Origin: Planctomycetota bacterium
Lineage (GTDB): Bacteria; Planctomycetota; UBA1135; UBA2386
Length of the DNA: 51,955 bases
Assembly: GCA_947444055.1 (NCBI GenBank)
Contig: CANEYR010000021.1
Coordinates: 1-51,955, forward strand
Direction of reading: 5' to 3'
Made by a program: the position numbers and the translations under genes. Positions within the stretch are counted from its first letter, which is position 1, and every line of letters begins with the position of its first letter. The notes under the pieces were generated by a model, which was not told the origin of the DNA, did no database searches, and saw nothing but the letters and a program-made list of their open reading frames with translations. Shown piece after piece: positions 1 to 9,471 of the stretch.

Positions 1-618
1 CACCCGAAGGACGGCGTCGGCATCCCGCAGTTCACCGTCAGCGACAACACCGTGCTGTTCAGCTGGAAGTACGACCCATTCGCCACGCATGGTGGCTCGT
101 CGCTGAAGATGGACACGGACACGATCGTCACCGCGACCAACAACGTGTTCGCGTTCAACGACTACTACGACGTCGACAACGTCAAGCAGAGCAAGGGCAT
201 GACCCTGAAGGACAACCTGCTCGGCCCAGCGCTGATGGGCGAGTACCAAGAATTCAGCACCGTGCTGAGCGCCGCGCAGATGGAAGAAGAAGCGCAGCTG
301 CTGACGCCGGCGTCCACCGGCAACGTCACCGACAAGGTCGAACTGCAGCTCAATGCCAAGTGGTCCGCCAGCTTCGCTGCGCGCACCGTCATCGATCGCA
401 ACAAGGCCGAAGCCGACGTCAAAACCAAGGACAGCTGGCAGAACGACCTGCGCTCAATGCTCGGGCTCAACAAGCAGGGCACCGACATCAAGGCCGACAG
501 CGATGTGTGGCTGCACCGCTTGAGCGTCGACGACGCGGTGACGGCCGGCATGACGAAGGTCGCTAGCAAGTTTGGCTGCCAGAACCCGGCGACTAGCGCC
601 GCGACCCCAGGCAAGTAG
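1..618 (+). CDS. Hypothetical protein, C-terminal part (5' end outside window)
   Basis: The frame is open from the first base and ends with TAG at 616-618, so only the C-terminal 205 residues or so are present. The GTG at 52 is internal, because the frame reads through upstream of it without a stop. The visible part has a beta-rich first half (a TNNVFAFNDYYDVDN stretch resembles a right-handed beta-helix coil), then a charged helical tail rich in Ala, Lys and Asp. No catalytic motif or membrane segment is visible. I do not recognise the family; a secreted beta-helix or carbohydrate-related protein is a guess. It is followed directly by a broken Cache-domain remnant on the same strand. Confidence 0.6.
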   Translation, partial: HPKDGVGIPQFTVSDNTVLFSWKYDPFATHGGSSLKMDTDTIVTATNNVFAFNDYYDVDNVKQSKGMTLKDNLLGPALMGEYQEFSTVLSAAQMEEEAQLLTPASTGNVTDKVELQLNAKWSASFAARTVIDRNKAEADVKTKDSWQNDLRSMLGLNKQGTDIKADSDVWLHRLSVDDAVTAGMTKVASKFGCQNPATSAATPGK

Positions 619-1329
619 GGCCAGCGCTCGTCGCGACCTGGGCAGCCGACAAGGTTGTGGTCGGGGCCGTCGTCGACCAGAACAAGAAGGGCCCGCTCGA
701 CGGCATGGACAACAAGAAGTGGAAGTCGTTGCGCCGTCGCGCCCCCGAGGTCGAGACGTTCACGACGAACACCGCCGCCAAGTGGCTCGGGGAACAAGCA
801 ACGGCCACGAAGGGCATCGTCAGCGAAGTGTTCCTCAACGCCAGCAAGGGCGAGAAGGTCGCGTTCCTCGAGAAGACCTCGAGCTACCTGCACGCCGGGC
901 GCTGCCAAGTTCGACGTGCCGATGCAGAAGCTCACCGCGTGGCAGGGCGTGCCCGAGTTCGACGAGTCGACGCAGACGTACGCGATCCAGGTGTCGGTCC
1001 CGGTGCTCGATCCGCAGGACGCCAAGAAGGCCATCGGTGTGCTCGTCGTCGGCCTCAACCTGACGCGGATCGCGACCCCGAGCCTGCTTGGCGTCAGCAC
1101 CACGGAGATCGCCGTAGCCGTCGAACAGCAGAGCAAGGTGACGCGGCAGTTCGCCGACACGTTCTCGACGATCCAGCAAGCCAATGGCCGCATCGCCGAA
1201 CAACTGCAGGACATGCAAAGCTCCGCCCATTCCACGAGTGCCGGGGCGTCGTCCGCACAAGGCGCTTCGGCGACCCTGAGCAGCGCCTCGACGCAGCTCG
1301 GCCAGTTGGTCGGCAACTTCAGCACCTAG
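618..1329 (+). pseudogene. Broken Cache-domain sensor (MCP-like) remnant, frameshifted
   Basis: Two overlapping frames together make one recognisable extracytoplasmic sensor segment. The first frame (about 618-897) has no convincing start codon and gives ALVATWAADKVVVGAVVDQ... up to SSYLHAG. The second (about 898-1329) continues with AAKFDVPMQKLTAWQG, then an IQVSVPVLD segment and a GVLVVGLNL strand typical of double-Cache (PDC) domains. It ends in a helical, Gln/Ser/Ala-rich tail like a chemoreceptor signalling helix. Skipping a single base near 897-901 joins them. No N-terminal membrane helix, HAMP domain or full signalling hairpin is present, so the gene appears both 5'-truncated and frameshifted. 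A sequencing indel could explain the frame change but not the missing N-terminus. Confidence 0.55.
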
Positions 1330-1384
1330 CCAGCGGGGATGCGGCCTCGCAAAGCGGTCGCCGCGGGGCCACCATGATGAGGTG

Positions 1385-4300
1385 ATGTCCCGCTCCTCTC
1401 GTTCGGTTCTCGTTCCCCTGTTGGCTGTTGGCGCCCTCACTGCGCAGCACGACGCCGCGCTGCCCGCGCCGAAGCCCACGATGTTCGTGGCGCCCGCGAG
1501 TGCGGCGGCGCAAGACCAGATCAAGGGCTTTCAGCTCGGCGGCGGCTTGCTCTGCGACCTCGTGGCGGCGGAGCCCGACCTGTGCAATGCGGTGGCGTTC
1601 GCGATCGACGGCAAGGGTCGTTTCTACGTCGCCGAGACGTTTCGCATCGGCGACGGCACCTTCGACACGCGCAGCTACATGCAGTGGAAGGACGACGACC
1701 TCGCCTGCTTGACCGTCGCCGATCGCTTGGCGAAGTACGAGAAGCACATCGCGAAGGACATCCCGAAGTACGCCGCCTACTCCGAACGCATTCGCATGCT
1801 GGTCGACAGCGACCGCAACGGCACGCTCGATCGCTCGACGGTGTTCGCCGAAGGCTTTGCCGAGATGGCGGACGGCATTGCGGCCGGTGTGCTGCCCGTC
1901 GGCGACGACGTCTGGTTTACCAACATCCCGAAGTTGTGGAAGCTGCGGGATCGCGACGGCGACGGCATCGCCGACGAACGCAGCGTGGTGCACGACGGCT
2001 ATGGCGTGCATACCTCGCTGATCGGCCACGACCTGCACGGCTTGATCGTCGGGCCCGATCGCCGGCTGTACTTCTCGATCGGCGACCGCGGCTTCCACGT
2101 GCAGCAGGGCGATCGCACGTTCGCGTACCCGCACGAAGGGGCGGTGCTGCGCTGCGAACTCGATGGCAGCAACCTCGAAGTCGTGCACCGCGGCCTGCGC
2201 AACCCGCAAGAACTCGCCTTTGATGGCGAAGGGGATCTCTTCACCGGCGACAACAACAGCGATGGCGGGGACCGGGCGCGACTCGTGCAGATCGTCGACG
2301 GCGCCGACAGTGGTTGGCGCATCGGCTTCCAGTGGCTTGACGACCGCGGGGCTTGGAACCGCGAGAAGATGTGGCACCCGCGACATCCTGGGCAGCCCGC
2401 CGCCATCCTGCCGCCGATCCTCAACTTCGCGGACGGCCCCTCCGGGTTGGCCTTCGATCCCGGGGTCGGACTGCCCGAACGGTTCCGCGGCTGCTTCTTC
2501 CTCTGCGACTTCCGCGGCGGCCCCAGCTACAGCGGCGTGCATTCGCTGCGCCTTGCCCGCGCCGGTGCTGGCTACGAACTCGCCAGCACCGACAAGGTCA
2601 TCTGGAACGTGCTGGCGACCGACGTCGACTTCGGACCGGACGGTTCGCTGTACGTGCTCGACTGGGTGTCGGGGTGGGCCAAGACCGGCAAGGGTCGCAT
2701 CTACCGCGTGCGCACGGCGGCGATGGCGAACGATCTGACGCTGCGCAGCACCGCCCAGTTGTTGGCGGCCGACCTGACGCCGCGCGGGCCGATCGCCTTG
2801 CAATCCCTGCTGTCCCACGCCGATCGCCGCGTTCGCCAAGCCGCTCAGTTTGCTCTGGTTGACCTTGTCGCCGCCGACTGCCTGCACGCTGCGGCCAAGG
2901 CCACCGACTCGCGCGTGGCGCGCCTGCATGGCATCTGGGGCCTCGGCATTCTCGGTCGCCAGGATGGCAAGCATCTCGAAGGGGTCGCGAGCTGGCTCGA
3001 CGATGGCGACGCCGATGTGCGCGCGGCCACCGCCCGGGTGCTCGGCGACGTGCGCGTCGCCAGCGCGACGGACGCGCTGACAAAGCGTTTGACCGACAGC
3101 AACGCGCGAGTGAAGCGCGAGGCCGCGCTGGCGTTGGCTCGTATCGGCAAGCCCGCCGCTGGCGCCAGCAAGGCACTGATCGAACTGCTGCGCCACAACG
3201 ACGACCACGATGTCGTGCTGCGCCACGCCGCGTCGTTCGCCCTGGCGGCGACGGCCACCAGCGAAGTGCTGCATGCGGCGATCGGCGACCAGAGCCGCGC
3301 CGTTCGTCTCGGTGTGCTGCTCGCGATGGCGCGCCAGCAGGACACCGAGATCACGCGCTTCCTCACCGACAAAGAGGTGACCCTGCGCGCCGCCGCGGCG
3401 CGGGCCATCTACGAGAATCCCATCCCCGGCGCCCTGCAGAAGCTCGCGGAGCTTGGCTACGACGACAACCCGGATGATGACGCCATCGACTGGCGCGCCA
3501 TCAACGCCAACCGCATGGTCGGCTTGTCGGAGAACGGCGAGTCGCTCGTGCATCTGGCCTGCCTGGAGAACCATCCCGAACGCACGCGCCGCGAAGCCTT
3601 GGCAGTGCTCGGTGAATGGCGCACGCCACACGGCCAATGCCGCGTGACCGGCAACTGGCGTCCCTGCGAGCATCCCGGCGCCGACATTGTCGCGATGTGC
3701 CTCTTCGGCTCGCTGCCGAAGTTGCTCGGCGACAAGGTGACGGCGGCGGCCGCGGCCCGCGCGAGTGCGAAGCTCGGTTTGACCGCCACAGCACCGCAGT
3801 TGGTTGCCCTCGTCAGCGCCGCCGACATGCCGGTTGACGCGCGACTCGCCGCGCTGGATGCGCTCGCCGACTTGCAGTCGCCAGAGATCGAACAAGCGCT
3901 CATCGCCATCGAGGCGAACGCCCCAGCCACGCTGCGACAACGGGCCGTGGCATTGCTGTCGAAGACCGCACCCGAGAAGGCAGTGCCGGTGCTGGCGTCG
4001 TTGCTCGACAATGGCTCGTCGGGCGGCTCGTTGGGCGAGAAGCAGGCGGCGTTCGAAGCGCTCGGCAATACGACGCATGCCGCGGCGACTGCTTTGCTGC
4101 GTTCGTGGCTCACTCGCCATTCACTCGGTGAGGTGGCAAACACCCTGCAGCTCGACTTGTTGGACGCCGCCAAGAAACACGCGGGTCTCAATGACGCCCT
4201 CGCCAGCATCGACACCGCGGCGCAGGCCAGTGGGGTTGCCGGGCCGTTCCTGGTGGCGCGCGAAGGTGGCGACTCAGGCCGCGGGCGCTCGGTCTTCCAC

Positions 4301-4693
4301 GACAATGAGGCGACGCGCTGCACGCGCTGCCATTCACTCGCAGGCCTTGGCGGCAACGCTGGGCCGGCACTCGACGGCATTGGCAAGAAGCTGACGCGCG
4401 AGCAGTTGCTGGAGGCGCTGATCTCGCCGAGCGTGCGCATTGCCGAGGGCTTTGGCGCGACGACGATCGAACTGCACAACGGCACCTTGCACTCAGGCGT
4501 CATCAACAAGGACCAGGACGGGGCCATAACCATCACGCCCGCGACTGGCGAAGCGACGGACGTGCCCTGGACTTCGATCAAGAGCAGGAAGCCGAACGCG
4601 GAGAGCGCGATGCCGGCGATGGGCGGCACCCTGACGCGTCGTCAGATTCGCGACCTGATCGAGTTCTTGAGCAAGCAGCAGAAGGGCGACTGA
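1385..4693 (+). CDS. PVC-type haem-binding CxxCH membrane-bound dehydrogenase with HEAT repeats
   Basis: Secreted protein of 1102 residues. The ATG at 1385 gives a clean signal peptide (MSRSSRSVLVPLLAVGALTAQ); a GTG one codon upstream is less likely. Residues about 45-430 form a sugar-dehydrogenase-like beta-propeller (AFAIDGKGRFYVAE, RIGDGTFD, GLRNPQELAFD, FTGDNNSDGGDRARLV, YVLDWVSGW). Residues about 450-930 are HEAT-like helical repeats (LRHNDDHDVVLRHAASFAL and similar). The C-terminus is a cytochrome c domain with CTRCH at residues 979-983, encoded at 4319-4333. This architecture is characteristic of the PVC superphylum, where such proteins are thought to oxidise sugars or polysaccharide fragments in the periplasm; the substrate is unknown. 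It converges with the DUF1501/PSD1 operon 36 bp away. Confidence 0.88.
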   Translation: MSRSSRSVLVPLLAVGALTAQHDAALPAPKPTMFVAPASAAAQDQIKGFQLGGGLLCDLVAAEPDLCNAVAFAIDGKGRFYVAETFRIGDGTFDTRSYMQWKDDDLACLTVADRLAKYEKHIAKDIPKYAAYSERIRMLVDSDRNGTLDRSTVFAEGFAEMADGIAAGVLPVGDDVWFTNIPKLWKLRDRDGDGIADERSVVHDGYGVHTSLIGHDLHGLIVGPDRRLYFSIGDRGFHVQQGDRTFAYPHEGAVLRCELDGSNLEVVHRGLRNPQELAFDGEGDLFTGDNNSDGGDRARLVQIVDGADSGWRIGFQWLDDRGAWNREKMWHPRHPGQPAAILPPILNFADGPSGLAFDPGVGLPERFRGCFFLCDFRGGPSYSGVHSLRLARAGAGYELASTDKVIWNVLATDVDFGPDGSLYVLDWVSGWAKTGKGRIYRVRTAAMANDLTLRSTAQLLAADLTPRGPIALQSLLSHADRRVRQAAQFALVDLVAADCLHAAAKATDSRVARLHGIWGLGILGRQDGKHLEGVASWLDDGDADVRAATARVLGDVRVASATDALTKRLTDSNARVKREAALALARIGKPAAGASKALIELLRHNDDHDVVLRHAASFALAATATSEVLHAAIGDQSRAVRLGVLLAMARQQDTEITRFLTDKEVTLRAAAARAIYENPIPGALQKLAELGYDDNPDDDAIDWRAINANRMVGLSENGESLVHLACLENHPERTRREALAVLGEWRTPHGQCRVTGNWRPCEHPGADIVAMCLFGSLPKLLGDKVTAAAAARASAKLGLTATAPQLVALVSAADMPVDARLAALDALADLQSPEIEQALIAIEANAPATLRQRAVALLSKTAPEKAVPVLASLLDNGSSGGSLGEKQAAFEALGNTTHAAATALLRSWLTRHSLGEVANTLQLDLLDAAKKHAGLNDALASIDTAAQASGVAGPFLVAREGGDSGRGRSVFHDNEATRCTRCHSLAGLGGNAGPALDGIGKKLTREQLLEALISPSVRIAEGFGATTIELHNGTLHSGVINKDQDGAITITPATGEATDVPWTSIKSRKPNAESAMPAMGGTLTRRQIRDLIEFLSKQQKGD

Positions 4694-4729
4694 GCCAGCC
4701 GGCCCACAGCACGAAGGCCAATCCAGACC

Positions 4730-6136
4730 TCACGCCAGCAACTGCTTCTTCACCTTGCCATGCACGTCCGTGAGGCGGAACGGGCGGCCCTGGTACTTCC
4801 ACGTCAACTTCTCGTGGTCGAGCCCGAGTAGATGCAGCACGGTCGCCTGCAAATCGTGCACGTGGATCGGTGCTTCAATCACGCGGTGCCCGAGTTCGTC
4901 CGTCGCCCCCACCACCGCCCCACGTCGCACCCCACCGCCGGCGAGCAGCATCGAGAAGCAGTGCGGGTGATGATCGCGCCCTAGGAACTTGCTGCCGTCG
5001 CGCGCTTCGTTCATTGGCGTGCGGCCAAACTCGCCGCCCCACACGACCAACGTCTCGTCGAGCAAGCCGCGCCGACGCAGATCGATCAGCAAGGCCGCCA
5101 GCGCGCGATCGAGTTCCTGCGACTTCTTGACGAACTGCGTCATCAGGTCATCACCGGGGCCGGTGCCGTGGATGTCCCAACCCGAATCGAACAACTGCAC
5201 GCAGCGCACGCCGCGTTCGACGAGGCGCCGCGCCAGCAAGCAGTTGTTTGCCAACGAAACCTGTCCTGGCCGCGTGCCGTAGAGCGCATGCACCTCCGGC
5301 GACTCGCTCGCGAGGTCGACGGCTTCCGGCACGGACCGCTGCATGCGGAACGCCAATTCGTTCTGCGCGATGCGCGTCGTCGTCTCCGGATCACCGTGCA
5401 CGCTCGCGTGCTCGGCGTTCAGATCATTCATCGCTCGCAGTGAACGTTCGCGGCGCGCGCGGTCGTAGCCGGCCGGGTCCTGCAAGTAGAGCACTGGCTC
5501 GCCAGCCGAACGGAACTCCACGCCCTGGTGCACCGATGGCAAGAACCCAGAACTCCACAGTGCCTTGCCAGCGCTCGGCAGATTGCCGCCACTCAACATC
5601 ACGATGAACGCCGGCAGATCGTGGTTGTCGCTGCCGAGGCCGTGCGCGAGCCACGAACCAAACGACGGCCGCCCGGGCCGCGGCGCCCCCGAAAACAGCA
5701 GGTGTTCGGCCGGCGCGTGGTTGAACTGATCGGTGAACATCGACCTCACGAGCGTGACGTCCGACATCTGCTGCGCCAAGTGCGGCAGCAGCTCGCACAC
5801 TTCGACGCCGTTGCTGCCGCGGATCCACGCGTGTTGGTGGCCGAGCAGCAGCGGGTGCCCCTTGATGAACGCGAAGCGCTCCTTGCTCAAGAACGAGTCG
5901 GGGCACTTCTGCAGGTGCAAGCGATCGAGCACAGGCTTGCGATCGAACATGTCGAGCGTCGGCGGGGCCCCTTCCATGTGCAGCCAGATGACGTTCTTCG
6001 CGCGCGCGGCGAACAGCGGCCGCTTCGGGTCATCCGTGCGCAGCAAGGGCACCGCAAGGCCACCGCACGCTGCCAACGAGCGACTGAGAAACTGTCGACG
6101 ATCGAGTGGGTGCAGCGGGTTGTGCATGGGCTTCAC
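4730..6136 (-). CDS. DUF1501 domain-containing secreted protein
   Basis: DUF1501 family protein of 468 residues related to the alkaline-phosphatase/sulfatase fold, almost always found next to PSD1 cytochrome proteins in planctomycetes. It begins with a twin-arginine-like leader (LDRRQFLSRSLAACGGLAVPLL), suggesting Tat export. Conserved stretches include NVIWLHMEGAPPTLDMFDRKP, MLSGGNLPSAGK, VWGGEFGRTPMNEARDG and GRDHHPHCFSMLLAGGG. The GTG at 6136 overlaps the stop of the upstream PSD1 gene (GTGA at 6133-6136), implying translational coupling; an ATG three codons further in (6127) is the alternative. The biochemical role of the family is unsettled, and polysaccharide or sulfatase-linked degradation is a common inference. 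Confidence 0.88.
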   Translation of the reverse strand: MKPMHNPLHPLDRRQFLSRSLAACGGLAVPLLRTDDPKRPLFAARAKNVIWLHMEGAPPTLDMFDRKPVLDRLHLQKCPDSFLSKERFAFIKGHPLLLGHQHAWIRGSNGVEVCELLPHLAQQMSDVTLVRSMFTDQFNHAPAEHLLFSGAPRPGRPSFGSWLAHGLGSDNHDLPAFIVMLSGGNLPSAGKALWSSGFLPSVHQGVEFRSAGEPVLYLQDPAGYDRARRERSLRAMNDLNAEHASVHGDPETTTRIAQNELAFRMQRSVPEAVDLASESPEVHALYGTRPGQVSLANNCLLARRLVERGVRCVQLFDSGWDIHGTGPGDDLMTQFVKKSQELDRALAALLIDLRRRGLLDETLVVWGGEFGRTPMNEARDGSKFLGRDHHPHCFSMLLAGGGVRRGAVVGATDELGHRVIEAPIHVHDLQATVLHLLGLDHEKLTWKYQGRPFRLTDVHGKVKKQLLA

Positions 6137-8754
6137 TGCTTGCTGACGAATTCGTCGAGGGCCAACACCACGCTAGCCACCACGGTCCAGGACGCGAGTT
6201 CGGCGGGAGCGCCATGACGCCCGCTGGCCACCATCGCCGCCACCAACTCCGGCTGCACCGCGAAGTGCTGGCGTTCCGCCGCCAACAACGCCAGCAACCG
6301 CGACTGCTCGCCGACGGTCGGCTCGCGCAACAAACACTGCTGCCACAGCCAACGCACCTGGGCGGTGTCGTCGGTGCCAGCGTTGGCCAACACCCGCGCC
6401 GCCAGCGCCCCCGCCGGCTCATGAAACTGCGGGTCGTTCCACAGCACCAACGCTTGCAGAGGCGTGTTGGTGCGCTGCCGCCGCAACACGCACGACTCGC
6501 GACTCTGCGCATCGAACACCAACATCGCGGGGTGCGGACTGGTGCGCCGCCAGAACGTGTAGAGCGCCCGGCGGAAACGATCCGGGCCGTCCGCCGCCGA
6601 CCACTTCTCACCGCTGTAGGGCTGCATCCAGACACCGTCCGGCTGTGGCGGCATCACGCTTGGACCGCCGACGGTGCGCACCAGCAGCCCAGACACCTGC
6701 AACGCTTGGTCACGCAGCGCCTCGGCGCCAAGGCGCAGCGACGCTCCGCGCGCCAGCCAGCGGTTCTCGGGGTCGCGTTCGCGGTGCTGGGCCGTCACCG
6801 CCGAACTCTGCCCGTAGGTCGCGGACAACACGATGGTCTTCAACAGCTCACGCAGCGACCAACCGCGATCCATGAACTGCATCGCCAACCAATCGAGCAG
6901 TTCCGGATGCGATGGCCGGTCGCCTTGCGAACCAAAGTCTTCGAGAGTTGGGACGAGGCCAGCACCAAACAGTTCGCTCCAGATGCGATTGGCGACGACG
7001 CGCGCCGTCAGCGGGTTGTCGCGCGACACCAACCAACGAGCGAACGCCAAGCGGTCGTTCCCGGCGGGCTGCACGAGCCCCGGCCACACCCGCGGCACAT
7101 CCGCTGTCACGGCGTCGCCCTGATCGAGAAAGCTGCCGCGCCGATGCACACGGGTGGTGCGGCGCTTGGCCGCTGGCAACTCACGCAACACCGGCACCGC
7201 GGGACCACGTTCGGCATCGAACGCAGCTTCCAGTTCTGCCAAGCGCGAACGCAACGCCGCCAACTCCGGCGCTCGCGCCACGTATTCGCGACGAAGCCGT
7301 TCGTGCTGGGCGCCATCACAGGCATCCGGCGCCAACGCCAAAATCGTCAGCACGTCGGTCGGCAGGTCGCTGCCGCGCAGATCGAAGTAGAAGCCACTGG
7401 GGCCGCCGCCGTTGCTGATCTTGAGCAGCACGGTGTTGTCGCCAGCGAGCAGATCGACAGCCAACAGCTCCTGGTCGGCAGCAGCGCCACGACCGACTTC
7501 TTTGGCGAGCACTTCCCTGCCGTTCCACCACACCTTGATCGCATCATCACTGCCGAGCGACAGCGCCGCGGGAGCCGCCGCGAGCGCGTGGATGGTGCGG
7601 TGCAGATACACCGCACTGCCATCTCCTGACCACGTGTGCACGCGGCCGTCGACATACTCTGGCTCCGCTCGCCAACGCTGCCCGGCTTGTTCGTTGGCGA
7701 CTTGCACGCCATCGGTCTCCGGCGCCAACGCCGTCGTGTGCGCTTCCCGCATGCCGCCCGCGGCGATTGGGCCGAGCACCTGCCAAATGCTGGCAGTCGG
7801 CGCTGCCGACGCGAAGGCTCGCACATTCTGGCGTTGCTGCACGGCCCAGGCCTCGACCGCACCCGCCGCGGGAACCAGCTGCGGGCGCAACGCGGTCAAC
7901 TCGAGTTCGATCGCCTTCTGTGCGGCGCGCTGCGGCAACGACGGCACGCGCAGCGTCGGCGCGTCGTTGTCCTGGTCGCGATCCTCGGTCTGATCGAAGA
8001 ACGCGAAGATCTGGAAGAACTCGCGCTGGCTGAACGGGTCGTACTTGTGGTCGTGGCACTGCGCACAGCCCAGCGTGCTGCCCATCCACACCGACATCGT
8101 GGTGTCGACGCGATCGACCACCGCCGCCACCCGAAACTCTTCGTCGTCGGTGCCACCCTCGGTGTTGGTCATCGTCTGGCGATGGAACGCCGTCGCCAGC
8201 CGCTGCTCGTCGGTCGCGTTCGGCAACAAGTCGCCAGCCAACTGTTCGATCGTGAACTGGTCGAACGGCAAGTCGCGCGCAAAGGCGTCGATCACCCAAT
8301 CGCGGTAGCGCCACATCGTGCGCCGCAGGTCGTCCTTCTCGTAGCCCTGGCTGTCGGCGTAGCGCGCTAGGTCAAGCCACCAAGCAGCCCAGCGCTCAGC
8401 GAAGGCGCTGCTCGTCAGCAGGCGATCGACGACGCGTTCGTTGGCGCCTTCGGCATGGTCGGTGAGGAACGTCGCGAGTGCAGTCGGGGTCGGCGGCAAT
8501 CCCGTGAGGTCGAGGCTCACCCGCCGCAACCACGTCGCCCGATCGGCCCTAGGCGACGGCGACAAGCCGTGTGCGTTCATCTTCGCAAGCACCAGGCGAT
8601 CGAGTGGCGAAGTGCCCCACGTTGCTTGGCTGGCGGTCGGCACCAGGGGGCGCGTGATCGCTTGGTACGACCAATGTTGTTGCGCAGCGGCACTGCGCAG
8701 GCCGCAGACGGCACCGAGCATGGCGAACGAGAACAAGAGCGAGGCGTGGCGCAT
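6133..8754 (-). CDS. DUF1549/DUF1553 (PSD1-type) CxxCH secreted protein
   Basis: Secreted protein of 873 residues. The frame is open further upstream, but the ATG at 8754 gives a proper signal peptide (MRHASLLFSFAMLGAVCGLRSAAAQ). The DUF1549 half carries the usual WLRRVSLDLTGLPPT, ERWAAWWLDLARYADSQGYEKD and a CAQCH haem-type motif at about residues 230-234 within LGCAQCHDHKYDPFSQREFF. The C-terminal DUF1553 half shows NDRLAFARWLVSRDNPLTARV, NRIWSELFGAGLV, HPELLDWLA and PLQALVLWNDPQFHEPAG. A concanavalin/PA14-like beta region lies between them (about 360-490). It forms an operon with the downstream DUF1501 gene through a 4-bp overlap. Its likely role is a periplasmic redox partner in planctomycete glycan breakdown. 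Confidence 0.87.
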   Translation of the reverse strand: MRHASLLFSFAMLGAVCGLRSAAAQQHWSYQAITRPLVPTASQATWGTSPLDRLVLAKMNAHGLSPSPRADRATWLRRVSLDLTGLPPTPTALATFLTDHAEGANERVVDRLLTSSAFAERWAAWWLDLARYADSQGYEKDDLRRTMWRYRDWVIDAFARDLPFDQFTIEQLAGDLLPNATDEQRLATAFHRQTMTNTEGGTDDEEFRVAAVVDRVDTTMSVWMGSTLGCAQCHDHKYDPFSQREFFQIFAFFDQTEDRDQDNDAPTLRVPSLPQRAAQKAIELELTALRPQLVPAAGAVEAWAVQQRQNVRAFASAAPTASIWQVLGPIAAGGMREAHTTALAPETDGVQVANEQAGQRWRAEPEYVDGRVHTWSGDGSAVYLHRTIHALAAAPAALSLGSDDAIKVWWNGREVLAKEVGRGAAADQELLAVDLLAGDNTVLLKISNGGGPSGFYFDLRGSDLPTDVLTILALAPDACDGAQHERLRREYVARAPELAALRSRLAELEAAFDAERGPAVPVLRELPAAKRRTTRVHRRGSFLDQGDAVTADVPRVWPGLVQPAGNDRLAFARWLVSRDNPLTARVVANRIWSELFGAGLVPTLEDFGSQGDRPSHPELLDWLAMQFMDRGWSLRELLKTIVLSATYGQSSAVTAQHRERDPENRWLARGASLRLGAEALRDQALQVSGLLVRTVGGPSVMPPQPDGVWMQPYSGEKWSAADGPDRFRRALYTFWRRTSPHPAMLVFDAQSRESCVLRRQRTNTPLQALVLWNDPQFHEPAGALAARVLANAGTDDTAQVRWLWQQCLLREPTVGEQSRLLALLAAERQHFAVQPELVAAMVASGRHGAPAELASWTVVASVVLALDEFVSKQ

Positions 8755-8868
8755 GAGGAACAAGGCGGCGGCGAGATCATCACCAGCCTCGCGCCACGGA
8801 CAACCCCTCAGACTGTGTCGTTCTGCGTGCCAGGCCAAGATCGCCAGGGGCTAGTGAGACGCGTTCAC

Positions 8869-8899
8869 CGGCAAAGGCTTCGCCTTGCCGCTGCGAAGC
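8869..8899 (-). terminator. Possible stem-loop terminator downstream of the toxin gene
   Basis: Two alternative hairpins overlap here. One spans 8869-8890 with 9-bp arms, one bulged A and a TTC loop; the other has a GCTTCGC/GCGAAGC pair at 8877-8899. They lie 34-64 bp beyond the stop of the toxin gene. There is no T-run, so termination is only inferred. Confidence 0.3.
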
Positions 8900-8932
8900 G
8901 ACCACGTGATTCGCGATCCGTACGATTCGAAA

Positions 8933-9247
8933 TCAACCGAGTGTCGAGAGCGGTGGTCCCTTCCCGCGCAACGAGCTCCACACCGCCAGCACGTACAAAG
9001 ACAGCCCATCGGCCGATGGGGCGTAGTAAACGTGGTAGCGAGTCGCGCGCAGCAACACGCGGCGTAGCCCGGGAATCCCGGCACGGCGCTGCCGTCTGCC
9101 GATCCGTGGCGCGCTGCTGATGAGTTCGATGGCGACGGCGAACTCCTCGCGGAACAGCGAGGGTGCGGCCAAACGATTGGCTCGCCACCATTCGTCGATC
9201 CCTTCGACTTGCACCTCCGCTACCGGCACGACGGCGACTGGTGTCAT
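8933..9247 (-). CDS. RelE/ParE family toxin
   Basis: Protein of 104 residues with the compact ParE/RelE fold signature: an N-terminal EVQVEGIDEWWRANRLAAPSLFREEF helix pair, then an ELISSAPRIGRR segment, RVLLRATRYHVYYAP strands and a final LYVLAVWSS strand. The frame is open further upstream, but the ATG at 9247 overlaps the antitoxin stop (ATGA, 9244-9247), the usual type II toxin-antitoxin arrangement. ParE members poison DNA gyrase and RelE members cut mRNA on ribosomes. The WWRANR and YHVYY features favour the ParE/RelE superfamily without deciding the target. The basic residues expected for function (RRQRR, RVLLR) are present, so the toxin looks intact. Confidence 0.8.
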   Translation of the reverse strand: MTPVAVVPVAEVQVEGIDEWWRANRLAAPSLFREEFAVAIELISSAPRIGRRQRRAGIPGLRRVLLRATRYHVYYAPSADGLSLYVLAVWSSLRGKGPPLSTLG

Positions 9248-9471
9248 CGTCCGCGCAGCCGATCGATGAGGTCTTGGGCGGGACGCCCCTCCCCATTCTG
9301 CGCCTGCATCCAAGCGCGCTGCAGGGCGGCGTCGCGGACCGCGCGTTCGCCGACATCGAGGTCGTCACCCTCGTCGTCAACGACGAGGTCCAGGACCGTT
9401 CCCTCAGGAAGGGACGTGGGTTCGTCGACCAATAGACGACCGTTCAGCACTCGAGCGCGAAGTCCAGACAT
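9244..9471 (-). CDS. Antitoxin of a ParE/RelE-type toxin-antitoxin pair
   Basis: Acidic protein of 75 residues encoded immediately upstream of, and overlapping, the toxin gene. The N-terminus reads like a short AbrB/SpoVT-type beta strand unit (RARVLNGRLLVDEPTSLPEGTVLDLVV), followed by an acidic linker (DDEGDDLD) and a helical toxin-binding tail ending QDLIDRLRGR. This layout of a DNA-binding N-terminus and toxin-neutralising C-terminus is what type II antitoxins show, so it probably autorepresses the operon. The antitoxin family is inferred from context more than from sequence. Confidence 0.72.
   Translation of the reverse strand: MSGLRARVLNGRLLVDEPTSLPEGTVLDLVVDDEGDDLDVGERAVRDAALQRAWMQAQNGEGRPAQDLIDRLRGR

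Noticed and set aside
1319..4120. Open frame of 933 codons antisense to the PVC-type dehydrogenase gene
   Set aside because: It is rich in Arg, His and Gln with no domain or start context, while the sense strand encodes a coherent protein. Long antisense frames are expected in GC-rich DNA.
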